A stretch of 64,000 bases of DNA from Macrophomina tecta. Taxonomy: Eukaryota > Ascomycota > Dothideomycetes > Botryosphaeriales > Botryosphaeriaceae. A model generated the notes under the pieces. It was not told the origin of the DNA. It saw only the letters and a program-made list of their open reading frames with translations, and did no database searches. The stretch lies in the NCBI GenBank assembly GCA_024180945.1, contig JAKSGN010000002.1, positions 62,001-126,000 of the forward strand. The letters are read 5' to 3'. Both the position numbers and the translations under genes were made by a program. Shown piece after piece: positions 33,700 to 46,084 of the stretch (positions are counted from its first letter, which is position 1; each line of letters begins with the position of its first letter).

Positions 33700-36600
33700 C
33701 TAATACTTAACGCTAACTAAGTAATATAATAAACGACGTAAATATAAATAATAATGGTTTTCTATAGCTAACTATAGCCGACCTCTTTTAGATTATCTAA
33801 GATATATAAGGCTAGATCGGCGAACTTCGCAAATAACTCTAAAAGTAAACTAATAAGAATACCTAGCTCTACTAATAAATAGGCGAACTTTATAACTAAG
33901 CTATTCTAGCTATTTATACTTCGGCGCTAGTATATACCCTAATACCTATAGTGACCCAACCCCTTAATAAAAGTACGAAAATAGCTAAACTAAATCTATT
34001 TTATAGTAACTAAAAGAAGCTTTAAATCTTTCTTTTATAACTTAATCTATACTTCTTTTTTAACTCTAGAGACTTTTCTATAGACGATAAAAAGATAATA
34101 TTTACTACTACCTACCTCCGCGATATTACGGTATAGTAGTTCGAGCCTTACCTTAGAGACCGAATAGAGAAAGAACTAAAAATATATAAAAAAAATACTA
34201 AGAAGGTCTTTAGAAGCTATAAGTACTTTATAACTTAGATTAAATAGAGCTTTAGAGATCTTAATAAAGTTAATAAAACCTAATAAGCCATTATAAATAT
34301 TTATTAAAAGACTTTAGTAGTAGACTATACTATAAAGTTCTAAAAAACTACCGTATATTTAGATAATTAGTCTAACTATGCTCTTATAAACTACTACTAC
34401 TAAGGACTTAAGAAGAGGATTAAAGACTAACTTATAATATAAAATAACTCTAAGATCCTAGACGAGCTTATTAAGCTAGCTATTAAATATAATAACCGCC
34501 TCTTCGAGCGCTAATTAGAAAAATATAAGAAAAACTATAGAGCTAATACCTTATATTTTTTATAGCTACGCTATACGTAAGAAGAAGATAACGCTATAGA
34601 GTTAGATACCGCCTAATAAAATAATAAAGATAATAAGCATAAAAGATAACCCTAACGCTAATAAATAAAGTAAGAAATAAAACGCTTTAATAAAGAACTC
34701 TATATCTACTATAAAAATAAGTAGAATTTCTAGTACCGCTATCTATAATAAAATAAAACTAGTAAAACTACTACCGTCGCTACTTAAGAAGAAGAGAAAC
34801 CTCATTTCGCGTCTACTCTAAGTAAAGAAGTAAACTATATAGCTATAAGCTAGACCACCTACTATAATAATAACTATATAATCTATTAAAGCGATAAATA
34901 AGCTACTAGATAGTACTCCTCTAAGCCGTAGTAGCTAAACCTAGCTACGTATAATAAAAAAGTACTAGAAATTAATAATCTAATTAATAACTTTTTCTAC
35001 GATAACGAGCTAGTCGATAGCGATATAGATAAACTCTATAATAGTATACCTAAATCTAGCGAAGTAGAAAATATAGAATAGTAGTAAGACTAAGCTATAC
35101 TTAACTAAATTATAAAATACCTAAATAGATATAAAAATATAAGGCGTATTAAACCTAGCCTTATTCTAATAGTTAACTAGACTCCTAGATTAAGAATAAA
35201 TCTACTATCTTAGTAATACTAGATAAAGGGCGGAAAGCTTAGCTCCTAATTCTATAAAGATAGTATATAGTATTTCTAAAAAAAATTACCCCTCGCCTTA
35301 GCTAATAAAATAGCGATCTAGCTTAAAAGCGAGGCCTAGGAAGTATAGTAATAATAAGACCTCGCGTAATTACGAAATATAGCGCTTATCCTTAGTATAT
35401 ATAAAATAGTAACTAGGGTATAGAATATTCTATAATAGATTCTAAAAAAGAAATACGCTATATCTACCTTTAAATACTAGGTCTATAACGACCGGATTAG
35501 CTAGCGGCGCCGTATTAGGCGCGAATACTAGATATAATAGAAAAAATTACTAATTCTAGTAAAAGACTAGAACTTCTACTTCTATAAGAAAATAGTAAGC
35601 CGCTACTTATTAAAAACCTAAATAGCCTCTCTAGCTAGAGACCCTAGAAGGGGCTATTAAATAGGTCTCTTAACTAGATTTTACGTATATTAAATGATAT
35701 ATGCACCTTAGAAAAAGTTCTTAGAATACTAGTAATTATTTACGGGCGAACCGCGATAGCTATACTTAATAGCAGAGTAGAAGATAATTTTATTAGCTAT
35801 ATCTTTACTACCTAAAATAATATCTAACTTATAAAAAAAAACTATTTCTACTTATTAAAAATAGTAGACGGGTTAGCCGCCTTATATAATAAAGAATAGA
35901 TTTAGGTTAAAATAAAACCTATAAAGCTTACTATTAAAAGATATATAGAGAAGATTATACTTAATATAACCTCTATACTAGAATACGATATTATTCTAGA
36001 AATTCTATAGTTTAAAACCTACGAACCGTATATCTAATAGAGGAAAAGAATAGTTACCTTTCTAAATAAAAAATATATTAATTACCTAGCTACTATTAGA
36101 AGAATACTAACGGTTAAAAAAGACTCTATAGATATTTAAAAAATCTTAATAAGCATACTAAATCGTATAAAAAACTAAGAAGAGAAGGTATATACTATTC
36201 TCGTTAAAATAAGCCTAGAATACGAGTAGAAAATCTTAGCTTATATAATATAGGGCCTTTACTAGGAGGATAACGATATTCTAAAGCTAGTTAAAGAAGA
36301 CTACCCCTAGAAAATTCGTAGAAAATATAACTTATTCGCTTATAGATAGATAGATATTATTAAATAAGATATTTTAGTAGTCGAGAATAATATAGACCTT
36401 AGCGAAATTATAAGGCCTACTATAGATAAATTAATACTAATACTAAAACTAAAAACTATTTTATAAAAATTCTAGAACCTCTAATAACTATTCTAAAAAA
36501 GAGATAAAGGATAGCTATCTAAATATAAACTATAAAACTATAAGATACTTCTAATACCCGAAACGTAACTCGCGTTTAAGCCTATATACTCGCTTTTAAA

Positions 36601-38548
36601 AAAAGAGGTAGAGGCCTTAAGAAAGTATATTAAAAAAACCTAGAATGAAGATATATACGCCTATTATTATTATTAATAGATTATTCTATTCTATTTATTT
36701 CTAAGAAAAATAGTAAACTATACCTCTATATTAATTATAGATAACTAAATAATATTACTATTAAAAACTAGTATTTATTACCTCGTATTAACGAGCTGCA
36801 AGATAAACTCTATAACACTAAGTATTTTACTAAGCTAGATCTTAGAGAAGGCTACTATCTAGTCTATATTAAGAAAGGTAAAGAGTAGAAAATAGCGTTT
36901 TAAATAAGATTTAGATATTATAAGTATATAGTAATATTCTTTAGGCTAACTAACGTATTAGCTATCTTCTAGAGTTTAGTTAACGATATACTATATCTAT
37001 ACTTAAATATATTCGCTCTAGCTTACCTAGATAATATTCTAATATACTCGGAAACGCTCGAAGAATATATTAAGTATATTAAAAAAGTTCTATAGGTGCT
37101 AGATAAACGAAACCTCTAAGTAGTCCTAGAAAAAAGTGAATAGTATATGTAGAAAATAAAATACCTTAGGTTTATTATTACCCCTAGATATATTAGTATA
37201 GATGATAAAAAACTAGACGCTATAAGAGATTAACCTATACTAATAACTATTAAAGAAGTATAATTCTTTCTTAGATTTACTAACTTTTACTAGAAGTTTA
37301 TTCTAAACTATATAAAAGTATCTATACCTCTTATAAACCTAACTAAGAATAAATATAGGTTTATATAAAAAGAAAAATAATAAATAGTCTTTAACTTACT
37401 AAAGTATATATTTATAGAAGCCCCGGTCTTAGATATTTATAACCTAGACCTATCTATTACAGTCGAAACTAACGTCTTTAATTATACTATAGAAGTAGTT
37501 CTTAGCTAGCTAGATAAGTAGAATAGACTATATTTTATCGCCTTCTATTCGAGAAAAATAATAGGCTCTAAGAAGAACTATAACGTTTATAATAAAAAGC
37601 TTCTAGCTATTATTATAGCCTTTAAAAAATAGAGATACTACCTCGAAGGGGCTAAATACTAAATTATAATATACTACAACTATAAGAATCTATCGTACTT
37701 TACTACTACTAAGAAACTAAACTAACAATAAGTTAAATAAATAGAAGAACTAGTATTATATAATATAAAAATTATCTATAGAAAGGGATCTAAGAACGCT
37801 CGCATAGACGCGCTAAGTAGATAAGCTAACTATATTAAAGAGAAGCTAGGTCTATAATCTATAGTACTTAATATATAGAAAGATAGGTTCTTTATACCCG
37901 CTAGCCGTAACTACTAGATTACCACTATTTATAATATTAGATAAATATAGCTTAAGAAAGAACTAAACGACTTACTTATCTTAGTTAAACTACTTATTCT
38001 AGCGATACGCCTCGAAGGTAATAAATAGAAGCATAAAATCTAAGAGATATATATAAATAATATAATAGCTTAAAAAATTAAAAAACTTAAAAATAACCCC
38101 TGAGTAACTAAGAACGTAGATAGTATAATTCTATTTCTAGAATTAGTCTACGTTTCGATTAAACTACGAAAAGAACTCGTAAAAGATATATATAAAGTCC
38201 TAGTATACGATTATTAAGAAATAGATAAAATAATGAAATAAATTATAAGAAGCTACTATTTTCTAAGGCTTAGAAGAACTATTTAACGAATAATCTTATA
38301 ATATAACCTCTATATTAAAAGTAAGACCGCGAGATATATATTCTATAAATTACTTTAGCTACTACTAATACTAAAGTGCCCTTAGTAATCTATCTCACTA
38401 GACTTTATTATAGATCTATTTAAGTTAAGAGAACCGCTTACTAAGGTTAAATATAACTTAATTCTAGTTATTATTAATAGAATAATAAAGTACGTATACT
38501 ACCTACTATATCTTAAATTAGTAAATATAGAAGAACTTACCTATATAT
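33700..38548 (+). pseudogene. Gypsy-A gag and pol up to integrase, RIP-degraded
   Basis: The plus frame, broken by TAA/TAG, gives gag with a degenerate CCHC-like knuckle (about 34705-34750), then reverse transcriptase from about 36640 (YITKLDLREGYYLV-type block near 36820; active site reading YLDNILIY at 37024-37047, Asp to Asn), RNase H (about 37400-37700), the integrase zinc region and the first part of the core. It stops at the Gypsy-B insertion near 38549. Confidence 0.8.
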
Positions 38549-38969
38549 TATTAACGGAAGAAACGCTTCGTAGAAGAGCGTCTAGTAAGCTAGAGAATAA
38601 AGATGGCTAAAACCGTATAAGAGATAAGAAGAAATAAAAGAAGAGTCTAAAATAACTCTATTATATAGCGTCTTATAGGTGACTAAATAGAGTAATAAAA
38701 CTAAAAGAACCTATTCTAAAAGAAGAAGAAAAATTACTACTTTTATATACTTTATAAGTACGCCGCGAAGTAGTATCTAAATATTAGTTTATTACTATTA
38801 TTCTTCTTATACTTTTATAGCCGTATTATAAAGTTTACTTATAGTAGAGAGCCTTCTTCTAATACGCTAATTAGAGTTCTTTTCTTAAGCCGCCTCTTAA
38901 AGTTCTATTCTTTTTATAAGAAGAACTATTTTTATTTTAACTAGCTTATCTATCTTCTACTCTATAATA
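38549..38969 (-). repeat. 3' LTR of Gypsy-B
   Basis: It is collinear with 61272-61692 throughout, with scattered C/T and G/A differences. Ends are accurate to a few bases. Confidence 0.85.
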
Positions 38970-39364
38970 TCTCGCCTAGAGCTTTAAGCTTACCGTCCCT
39001 TAGTAGCTTCTAAAAGTAAAAATATAAGACTTATAGTCCGTAAAAATAGGCGTAGTATCTATTAAAATTACTAATTACCCGGCATTATAATTCTCGTACT
39101 ATTTTTTATAGTAGGGTCTTCTTTTAATACGCCTATTAGTGCCCTACTCTACTTATAAAGAACTAAGAGAAAGATATTCTTCTAAAGAAATATTAATTTA
39201 TAATAAAAATAACCCCGAAATTAAATCTAGAACCGAATATGCCAAGAAAAAATAATAAGAAAAGAAAAGAAATAAAAGAGTAAAAGTAAGTAAAGTAAAC
39301 TAACTACTCTTACTAATAAGTATAAAGCTTCTAAGAATATTAGTTAAGCGTAATAATTAAGAAG

Positions 39365-39432
39365 ACTTATATCTAGCTAGGTATAAGTCTTACCGCGTAT
39401 AGACTAAAACTTATATCTAGTTAGATATAAGT
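39365..39432. repeat. Paired 24-bp palindromes, copies 2 and 3 (Gypsy-B)
   Basis: Palindromes acttatatctagctaggtataagt-type lie at 39365-39388 and 39409-39432, separated by a 20-bp spacer that resembles the spacer of the pair at 57734-57802. Confidence 0.8.
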
Positions 39433-39639
39433 CTTTTTAGACTTTCTACTTTCTACGTAAGCGCCTCTACTTAGCTACTTCTATATTCTTAGTCTCTAAT
39501 AAATTCCTCTAAAATTCTAAATTTATATTACGGTTATAACTTCCTTACCTTCTATAAATTATTCTATTAGTATTTCGCTAATATCTTATTATTCTATAAA
39601 CTAAAACTACTACTGTCTTTTATTATTTTTAAATTAAAT

Positions 39640-41726
39640 TGCTTCTCTTTTTCTTACTAGCTATAAACTAATTATCTACGTTAGCGACTACTAATAAATT
39701 ATTCTAATTCTTTTTCCTGATAAGTGCGTTAGAAATAGAGTAGATTCTACTTATTAATAAGTTAGTATAGTATTTATTAAATAGCTTCGTAAAGTTAAAT
39801 CTACCTCTACTATAGCTCTTAGTAGGCGGTTTAATCTCTAGATTAGCCTTATAAATATTCTTATACTTTATATAAGATAGCTTTAGCTTCCTATCTTCTT
39901 TAATTCTAATAAATACGATATTAGCGTAAATCTATTACGTAGACTTTCTCTCTTTACTATACCCCTAGGGAATCGTAGGCCTCGAAGTAATAACTATACT
40001 AGAAGCTATCGACTTTATATTAGATCTTATTAATCTAAAGCTTTTAGCTATTTAGTTTTTAAAGACTAGTAATAACTTATTTAACTTACTACGTCTAGTA
40101 TAACTACCGAATATCTCTTTTTCTTTAGTAAAAATTCTATTATATATTCTACGAGTCTATCTAGCTTTCTTTTTATTATATAGAGGTATCTTATAGTTAA
40201 TAATAGCCCTACCGTATTCTTAATATAGCGCATACCTACGCTCTTTAGGTAGGTAAGGTACTCTATAAAGAGAAGCTAAGCTATTAATAAATTAAATAGA
40301 CTTAGAATAACTAATAAAGCTATAATAACGAGTCTTACTAGATACTACTACTTAAAGCTATAAGAGAGAATACTACCTAATAAGCTAAATAAAGAGCGTA
40401 AAGATTATTAAAGAGTAATATTTATTATAAGAGAGCTTTCTATTAAAGGGCTTTATATAGTACTAATAGTACTAGATATCTTTCTTAAGCGCCTACTAAA
40501 GTCGAGTTAGGTTAGTACTAGAATATCTATTCTAAATACTAAATATATTAGTAATACTATATATCTCTTAATTATTATTTCTAATTAACTCTTTTTCTAA
40601 CCTCTTTTAATTTTACTCGCTTTAGTAGTAATACTATAGCTTTTACTTAGAATTATTCTTAAAGTATCTAAAGCCACCTAAATCTATATTATTAATATTA
40701 TAACTCTAGATAAGGAGATACTTTCTAATCTTAAGCTTCTTTATCTAATAAAAAGAATTATTAGAAATATCTTTAATAATCTTTAAGAGAATATTACTAA
40801 TTTCTTCTTTTATTATAGCGCTTTTAGTCTTAATTTCTACTACTATACATAAATCTCGAAGGTATATAGTATAAGGCCAACTACTAGTAGAGATTTATAA
40901 TAGAGTTACTAACGTATTATAGCCCTTACTAAAATTTAGGTTATCTAAGCTTACGAGTAAGTAACTTTATACTCTTTATAGAATTAAATATCTTAAGGAT
41001 TTTTTTTAAGTATTAAGCTTTCTAAGTAACTAATATAGGCTCTTTTATAATTTTACTTAGAGTCTCTAGATTAAAGACTTCTAGATCTTTAGCTATAATC
41101 TACTTATTTATTTACTATACCACTTTTTATACTACCGATCTTATAACTCGGGTTATAGAAGGGTTTAGTGTCTTATAAGAGCGGGAGAAAGTAACTAAAG
41201 AAGAAGATAAAGATAGATTTAGAGAAGTATTTTAAAAAGAATTTAAAGAAGCGGTAAATCGAGTGCTACTAGAGAAAACCCTTAGTAGGCTTATAATTAG
41301 GCTTTTTATACGCGAACGGATTATATAGGGTAAAGATTTATCGCGAAGAGTATCGTCGATAATTTTATTAATTATATTTTAAAAGAATAAGCCTCTAGTA
41401 GAAATAAATATACTCTTATCTATTATTAATTTACTTTAGCTATACTAAGACTATTCTTAAATACCTAAGAAACTAGTACGAGGCACTATCTAAATTCTAA
41501 GTTCTTAAGTAGAAGTATACCTCTAATAGTAAGTAAGAATATAAGTATAAGGCGTAGGCGTTAACGATATAGCCTCTTAAAACGAACGACTAGGTAAGAA
41601 AGATTTAAAAGAAAACTTAGACTTTAGCGATTAATACTTAGCTTTAAGAGTATCTAGAATACGCTTTCTAGCTTTAATAAACTACTAGCGCTAGGCTACG
41701 ATCTACTTAAGCTTCGAAGTAGACAT
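39640..41726 (-). pseudogene. Gypsy-B third reading frame of unknown function
   Basis: Downstream of pol and on the same strand, a frame opens with a preserved ATG (41726-41724) and reads MSTSKLK, a Lys/Arg-rich helix (FIKARKRILDTLKAKY), Ser/Thr-rich stretches, then IINKIIDDTLRDKSLPYIIR near 41360. A further Lys/Arg-rich block, LYNKKKAR and on, lies near 40180-39940, though whether the frame is continuous to there is unverified. Stops are mostly TAA/TAG. Standard gypsy elements end after integrase, so this is either an accessory retroelement gene or a captured sequence. I do not recognise it. Palindromes at 42179 and 39365/39409 lie on either side. Confidence 0.45.
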
Positions 41727-42178
41727 CTTAAACGTAAAAGAATATAAGAGAATAAAGTAATAAGAATTTATAAAGTAAAACTCTTTTAGAATAAGAGGTT
41801 TAAAGAAACTTTAGTAGTAGAGATAAAAAGTATAGATTAGTCGACTATAGTTAGTATATTAATATATTCTAGATTCTTATATTTAGCTACGTACCGCGTA
41901 TATCTTATCTAGGCAGTTAGACTCTATATTCATATGCATATAGCTATATCTATAGGTAGACCTATAATTCTAATAAGAGAGAAAGCTACTTTAAATAGCT
42001 AGCCTCTTATATTTCTATTTATAAATAGGTGCGCTTTATTTACGGCGTACTTACTAATTCTTTTTCGGCTACATATAGTCTAATTAGTATAATCTTATAT
42101 TATCTATTACGTTACCTAGCTCTTTTATTTAGTAATAAACGGTCTAGCTATTTAGCTTTTCTAGTCTATACTCGGGAG

Positions 42179-42202
42179 GCTTATATCTAGCTAGGTATAA
42201 GT
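42179..42202. repeat. 24-bp palindrome, copy 4 (Gypsy-B)
   Basis: A single copy reading gcttatatctagctaggtat and on to aagt, between the end of pol and the third reading frame. Confidence 0.75.
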
Positions 42203-42299
42203 CTTTTACTTACTACTACTTACTATAACTAATTAAAGAAAATAAAGCTAAGTTTAACTTTATATATTTTAAATCTAAATAGTATATTTTTATCTACTA

Positions 42300-45200
42300 C
42301 ATTTTTTATTTTTCTTTATCTAGTTCGCTAGTATTATTTCTTTAAGCGCATTACTAGATGTATATATTATAGTTAATATTCCTTAGGTTATTTAATTTCT
42401 TAAGGATTAGATATAGTAATATAACCTCGCTGGCCGATTCGCTAATATTATTACTTATCTATCTTAGTTTCTTAAAGGCTCGCTCACCTCTATTCTTTTT
42501 TTATATTAAAACGCTTTAATTTATTTACCGATATTATTTTTTTTAACTCGGTACTATTTAACTTAGCTAAATAGTAGGTTCTTATCTCTACGTTAATATA
42601 GGTTATCTAATATAGTTCTTTTTAGCAAAAGATAAACTTCTTATTCTATTATGTAAGGTTCTTAGTTTTATATAATAATACTAGGATTTCTAGAAGCAAC
42701 GGCTTATCTTTATTATAAAGATAGTAATAATCGTCGAAGTATTTTTTATAAGCTTTTTTTTTTCTTTTTATATATAGCTCTATCGTTTCTTTAGCTTTCT
42801 TTCTACGCTCGAGCTCTTTTACTTTAGCTATTAGAAGTTTCTCTATCGTTCTTATAGTTTTCTAGTTAATAGTCTTCTAGTTTTTTACTTTAAGATTTAC
42901 TAAAAGAATTAAATCGCTTTTATATAAAAGCTTAGCTAGCGTTATTCTAGTAGCTACTTTAGTAGTAGAATAATCTACCTAAAGTATAGTATAAAAATAA
43001 TTAGGCTACTCCTAGTCTATTTTAGCGATAAGCTTTACTAAGAAATTTTTAATTAGCTTATATTCTACTTCTACTAATTTATAAGCTATAGTATAATAGA
43101 CCGAAATTTCTATTCGCTTAATTTCTTATTGAGTTAGTAAGCGCTCTACTTTATTCTTATTTTCTAGGCCTCTATTAACCGTAATAATTCTTAGATATTT
43201 ATATCTATAGATAATATCTCTATAGATAAATTTAGTAACGGCTTTTAAAGTATTTTTTTTTAGTATTCTTTCTTTAGGCTAGTTAGATACTAATTCTCGG
43301 GCTATTATAATAAACTTATATTCTCTTACTTATAGTATTTTTATTATATTAATTTTCTATTTCTCTTTTATAGCTAAACTCTATAATAGATATAGTTAGG
43401 CTTTCTTTTATACTATGTTTCTACGCTAATACTTTATGTAGATAGCGTAGTACTTTTTAATATCTTTTTATACTTCTAGCTAGTAGTATTAATTAGCTAT
43501 TTTATAGTATATAGCCTCTCTTCTTTTATAACTATACTTATTATATAGTAAACGAATTATCTTTTACTTTCTCTTATTACTATCTACTACTCTTTAAATT
43601 AGACTAGTTCTTATTACTTTTCGAAATAATATACGCCCCTAAACTATATACTTAAGTATTTTTCTTTTAAAGCTAGTAAATTTCTTTCTTATAAGCCGCG
43701 GTAGTCTACGTAAGATTATTAACTACTAAGCGATATCTAACTACTACTTTAACTAATATATCTTATTTAGCGGGTTTCTGATACTAGGTTTTTTTTAAGT
43801 AAGGGCCTAATCTTTTCTCTAACTATTATCTTTAGCTATTCCCGTAGGAAAAATACGATATTTTAAGATCCTAGACCTTAGATCTCGTAGTACTAGATTT
43901 TCTAAATCCCTAGATTTCTATTTTTTATTTTCTTAGAGTTTAGTTTTCTAGTTCTCTTAATCTCGGTTATTAGAAATCCTAAGCTTATAATCTCTAGTTC
44001 CCGCTTTAGAATTCTCTATTTCCGAGGCCCTAGTTTTCAAGTATTTATTTTTCTAGTTTCTAGTTCTTAATCCCGAGTTCTCTTTACTAGGGTTCTTAGT
44101 TTCTAGTTAACTAAGCTAAGTATCTACCTAGTTATCTAAGTCTCTACCTATTTCTTTTTATTTCCTGGGTCTAAGCCTTCTACGAAATAGTATATTAGCT
44201 ATAATATTCTTATTTCTAGAAATATATCATACCTTAAAATCTATAAGGTAGATCTAGGTAAGCTATCTAGTAATTAACGTACTAGGTAAATCTATCACCA
44301 TACGCTAAAGTTAAGTAACTAGAACTTTATAGTTCGTTTCTACTATAAATTATACTTCGTAGAGCTAATAGCGGAACCGCTTTAGTCTATATATAAGCGC
44401 TTTATATTCTAGCTTATCGCTATTATACTTTTTCTTAGCTAAGGACTAGATCCTAGACTTAAATTATATAGGGCGTCTTTTCTTATTACGGCCTATTTAA
44501 GCTAAATACATGCTTTATCTATACTTCGAGGCGTCTATCTATATTATAATTTTACTATAGCCTTTCTTATAATTAATTAGTATTAGAGAAGAAAAAGAAG
44601 TAATAGCTACTTTAAACTTATTTATAACTTCTTAGTACTTATTTATTTAAAGATAATATTCTTCTTAAGAAGGTTATATAACGGTTTAGTACTTATATCG
44701 TAATAGAATATCTATACTTAATAGTAATCGTAGAGTCTAAGAAATTCGTATACTTCTTATTAATTCTAATAAGGTAGCTAGTTTAGGATTTTCTTAATTT
44801 TCTTTAGATTAGGGTACCTTCTATTAGCGTTATATATATAGCCTAGAATAGCTATATCTTTTTAGTAGAAGTACGTCTTCTTTACTAAGATTATATAGCC
44901 CGCTCTTTTTATATCGTAGAGCATAGTATTAAGGTTCTAGATATATTTAACTATAAATCTCTATAAACCGGGTTCGATTTCTTTATTTTTATAGTTAGAT
45001 TATAGTCCGTTAACTATAATATCGTTAATATAGTTTTAAGCCCTTTATAGAATATAATCTTTAAAGATAAATATAATAGCGCGTTAGAATTACGCTATAG
45101 AGTTAGTTACTTCTTATAAAATAGTCGTATAATATAAAAAACTAATTAGAGTATTAAAAGCTATTAGATCTTAGCTTTTCTTCGCTAGAGATATCTAATT

Positions 45201-45505
45201 ATACCTAGAAAAGAAGTCTAAAAGACTAAAAATCTTCTTTCTAGAGAAGTACTCCGCGAATTTATTAGTATTTAGAGAGGGGTATATGTCTCTAATTATT
45301 ACGCGGTTAATATTAACTATAAAATTAATTAAGTAGTACTTTCTATTCTTCTTCTTTACTAGAAAGAATAGATTTTAGTATAAGAAGTTATTATACTCTA
45401 GGACTTTCTTTTTTAGTCTATTCTCTAGTATTATAATAACTTTTTTTTAAAGAGCTCTCGGGACTCGAATTTCCTTACTTACTACGGTTTATACGGAATA
45501 GTTTT
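42300..45505 (-). pseudogene. Gypsy-B pol: RT, RNase H, integrase, RIP-degraded
   Basis: Right to left on the minus strand: reverse transcriptase (about 45370-44950, LINFIVNINRV and FSLLDFFS), RNase H (about 44450-44250, KLEYKALI and FIVETNYKVLV), an Asn/Arg/Ser-rich linker near 43900, then integrase with REEAIYYKIADQYYQLEVY near 43500 and an Arg/Lys-rich tail with AKVKELERRKKA near 42820. Breaks are TAA/TAG. The RT/RNase H type differs from that of Gypsy-A and -D, so this is a separate lineage. Confidence 0.8.
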
Positions 45506-45760
45506 TATTAGAATAAGTAGTATAACGGCTTAATTAATAATAAAAGAATTAATTAGAATAAGTAGTATATCTAGTAGAGGAAGGCTATATAGGCTTTTCT
45601 TATATCTATTCTATCTACTAGGGTAAAACGGGTATGTAACTTACTTACCTACTAAGATAAGTATATAACGAGTATAAGATATAACTAAATCTAAAATACT
45701 ACTAAATTAAATATTCTAATAACTTAGTAAAAGCTATATATACGTAATTAATTTAATATA
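45506..45760 (-). repeat. 3' LTR of Copia-2
   Basis: It is collinear with 51111-51363, with a few C/T differences. Confidence 0.85.
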
Positions 45761-45999
45761 CCCCCTTTACGTACTGCCTATTTGGGGAGTAGGTAATAAA
45801 AAGAAATAAGAGTAAAATAGATAACTAGGTAAGTATTAAACTCGTAGACTCGCTTAAAGTAGGCGGTTAATTTCTAAAATAAAGAAATAATAAAATACGT
45901 TTTCTATACTATAAGCTAGTAGTACTACTCGTATATAGTATAAAAAACATATAAGTAGCATTTGGATAATAACTATAAATACTAGAAAGATTAGTAGAG

Positions 46000-46023
46000 A
46001 CTTATACCTAATTAGATATAAGT
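46000..46023. repeat. 24-bp palindrome, copy 5 (Copia-2)
   Basis: The arms acttatacct and agatataagt flank AATT. Position matches copies 1 and 6 in the related elements. Confidence 0.75.
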
Positions 46024-46084
46024 TCTCTATTAGCTTAAATAAGCTATAAGGGTTGCGCCTTATTTTATAAAATAATATAAATAA

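Noticed and set aside
39365..39432. Paired palindromes as a CRISPR array
   Set aside because: Only two units, each palindromic, inside a fungal retroelement, with copies elsewhere in the same elements; no array or cas genes.
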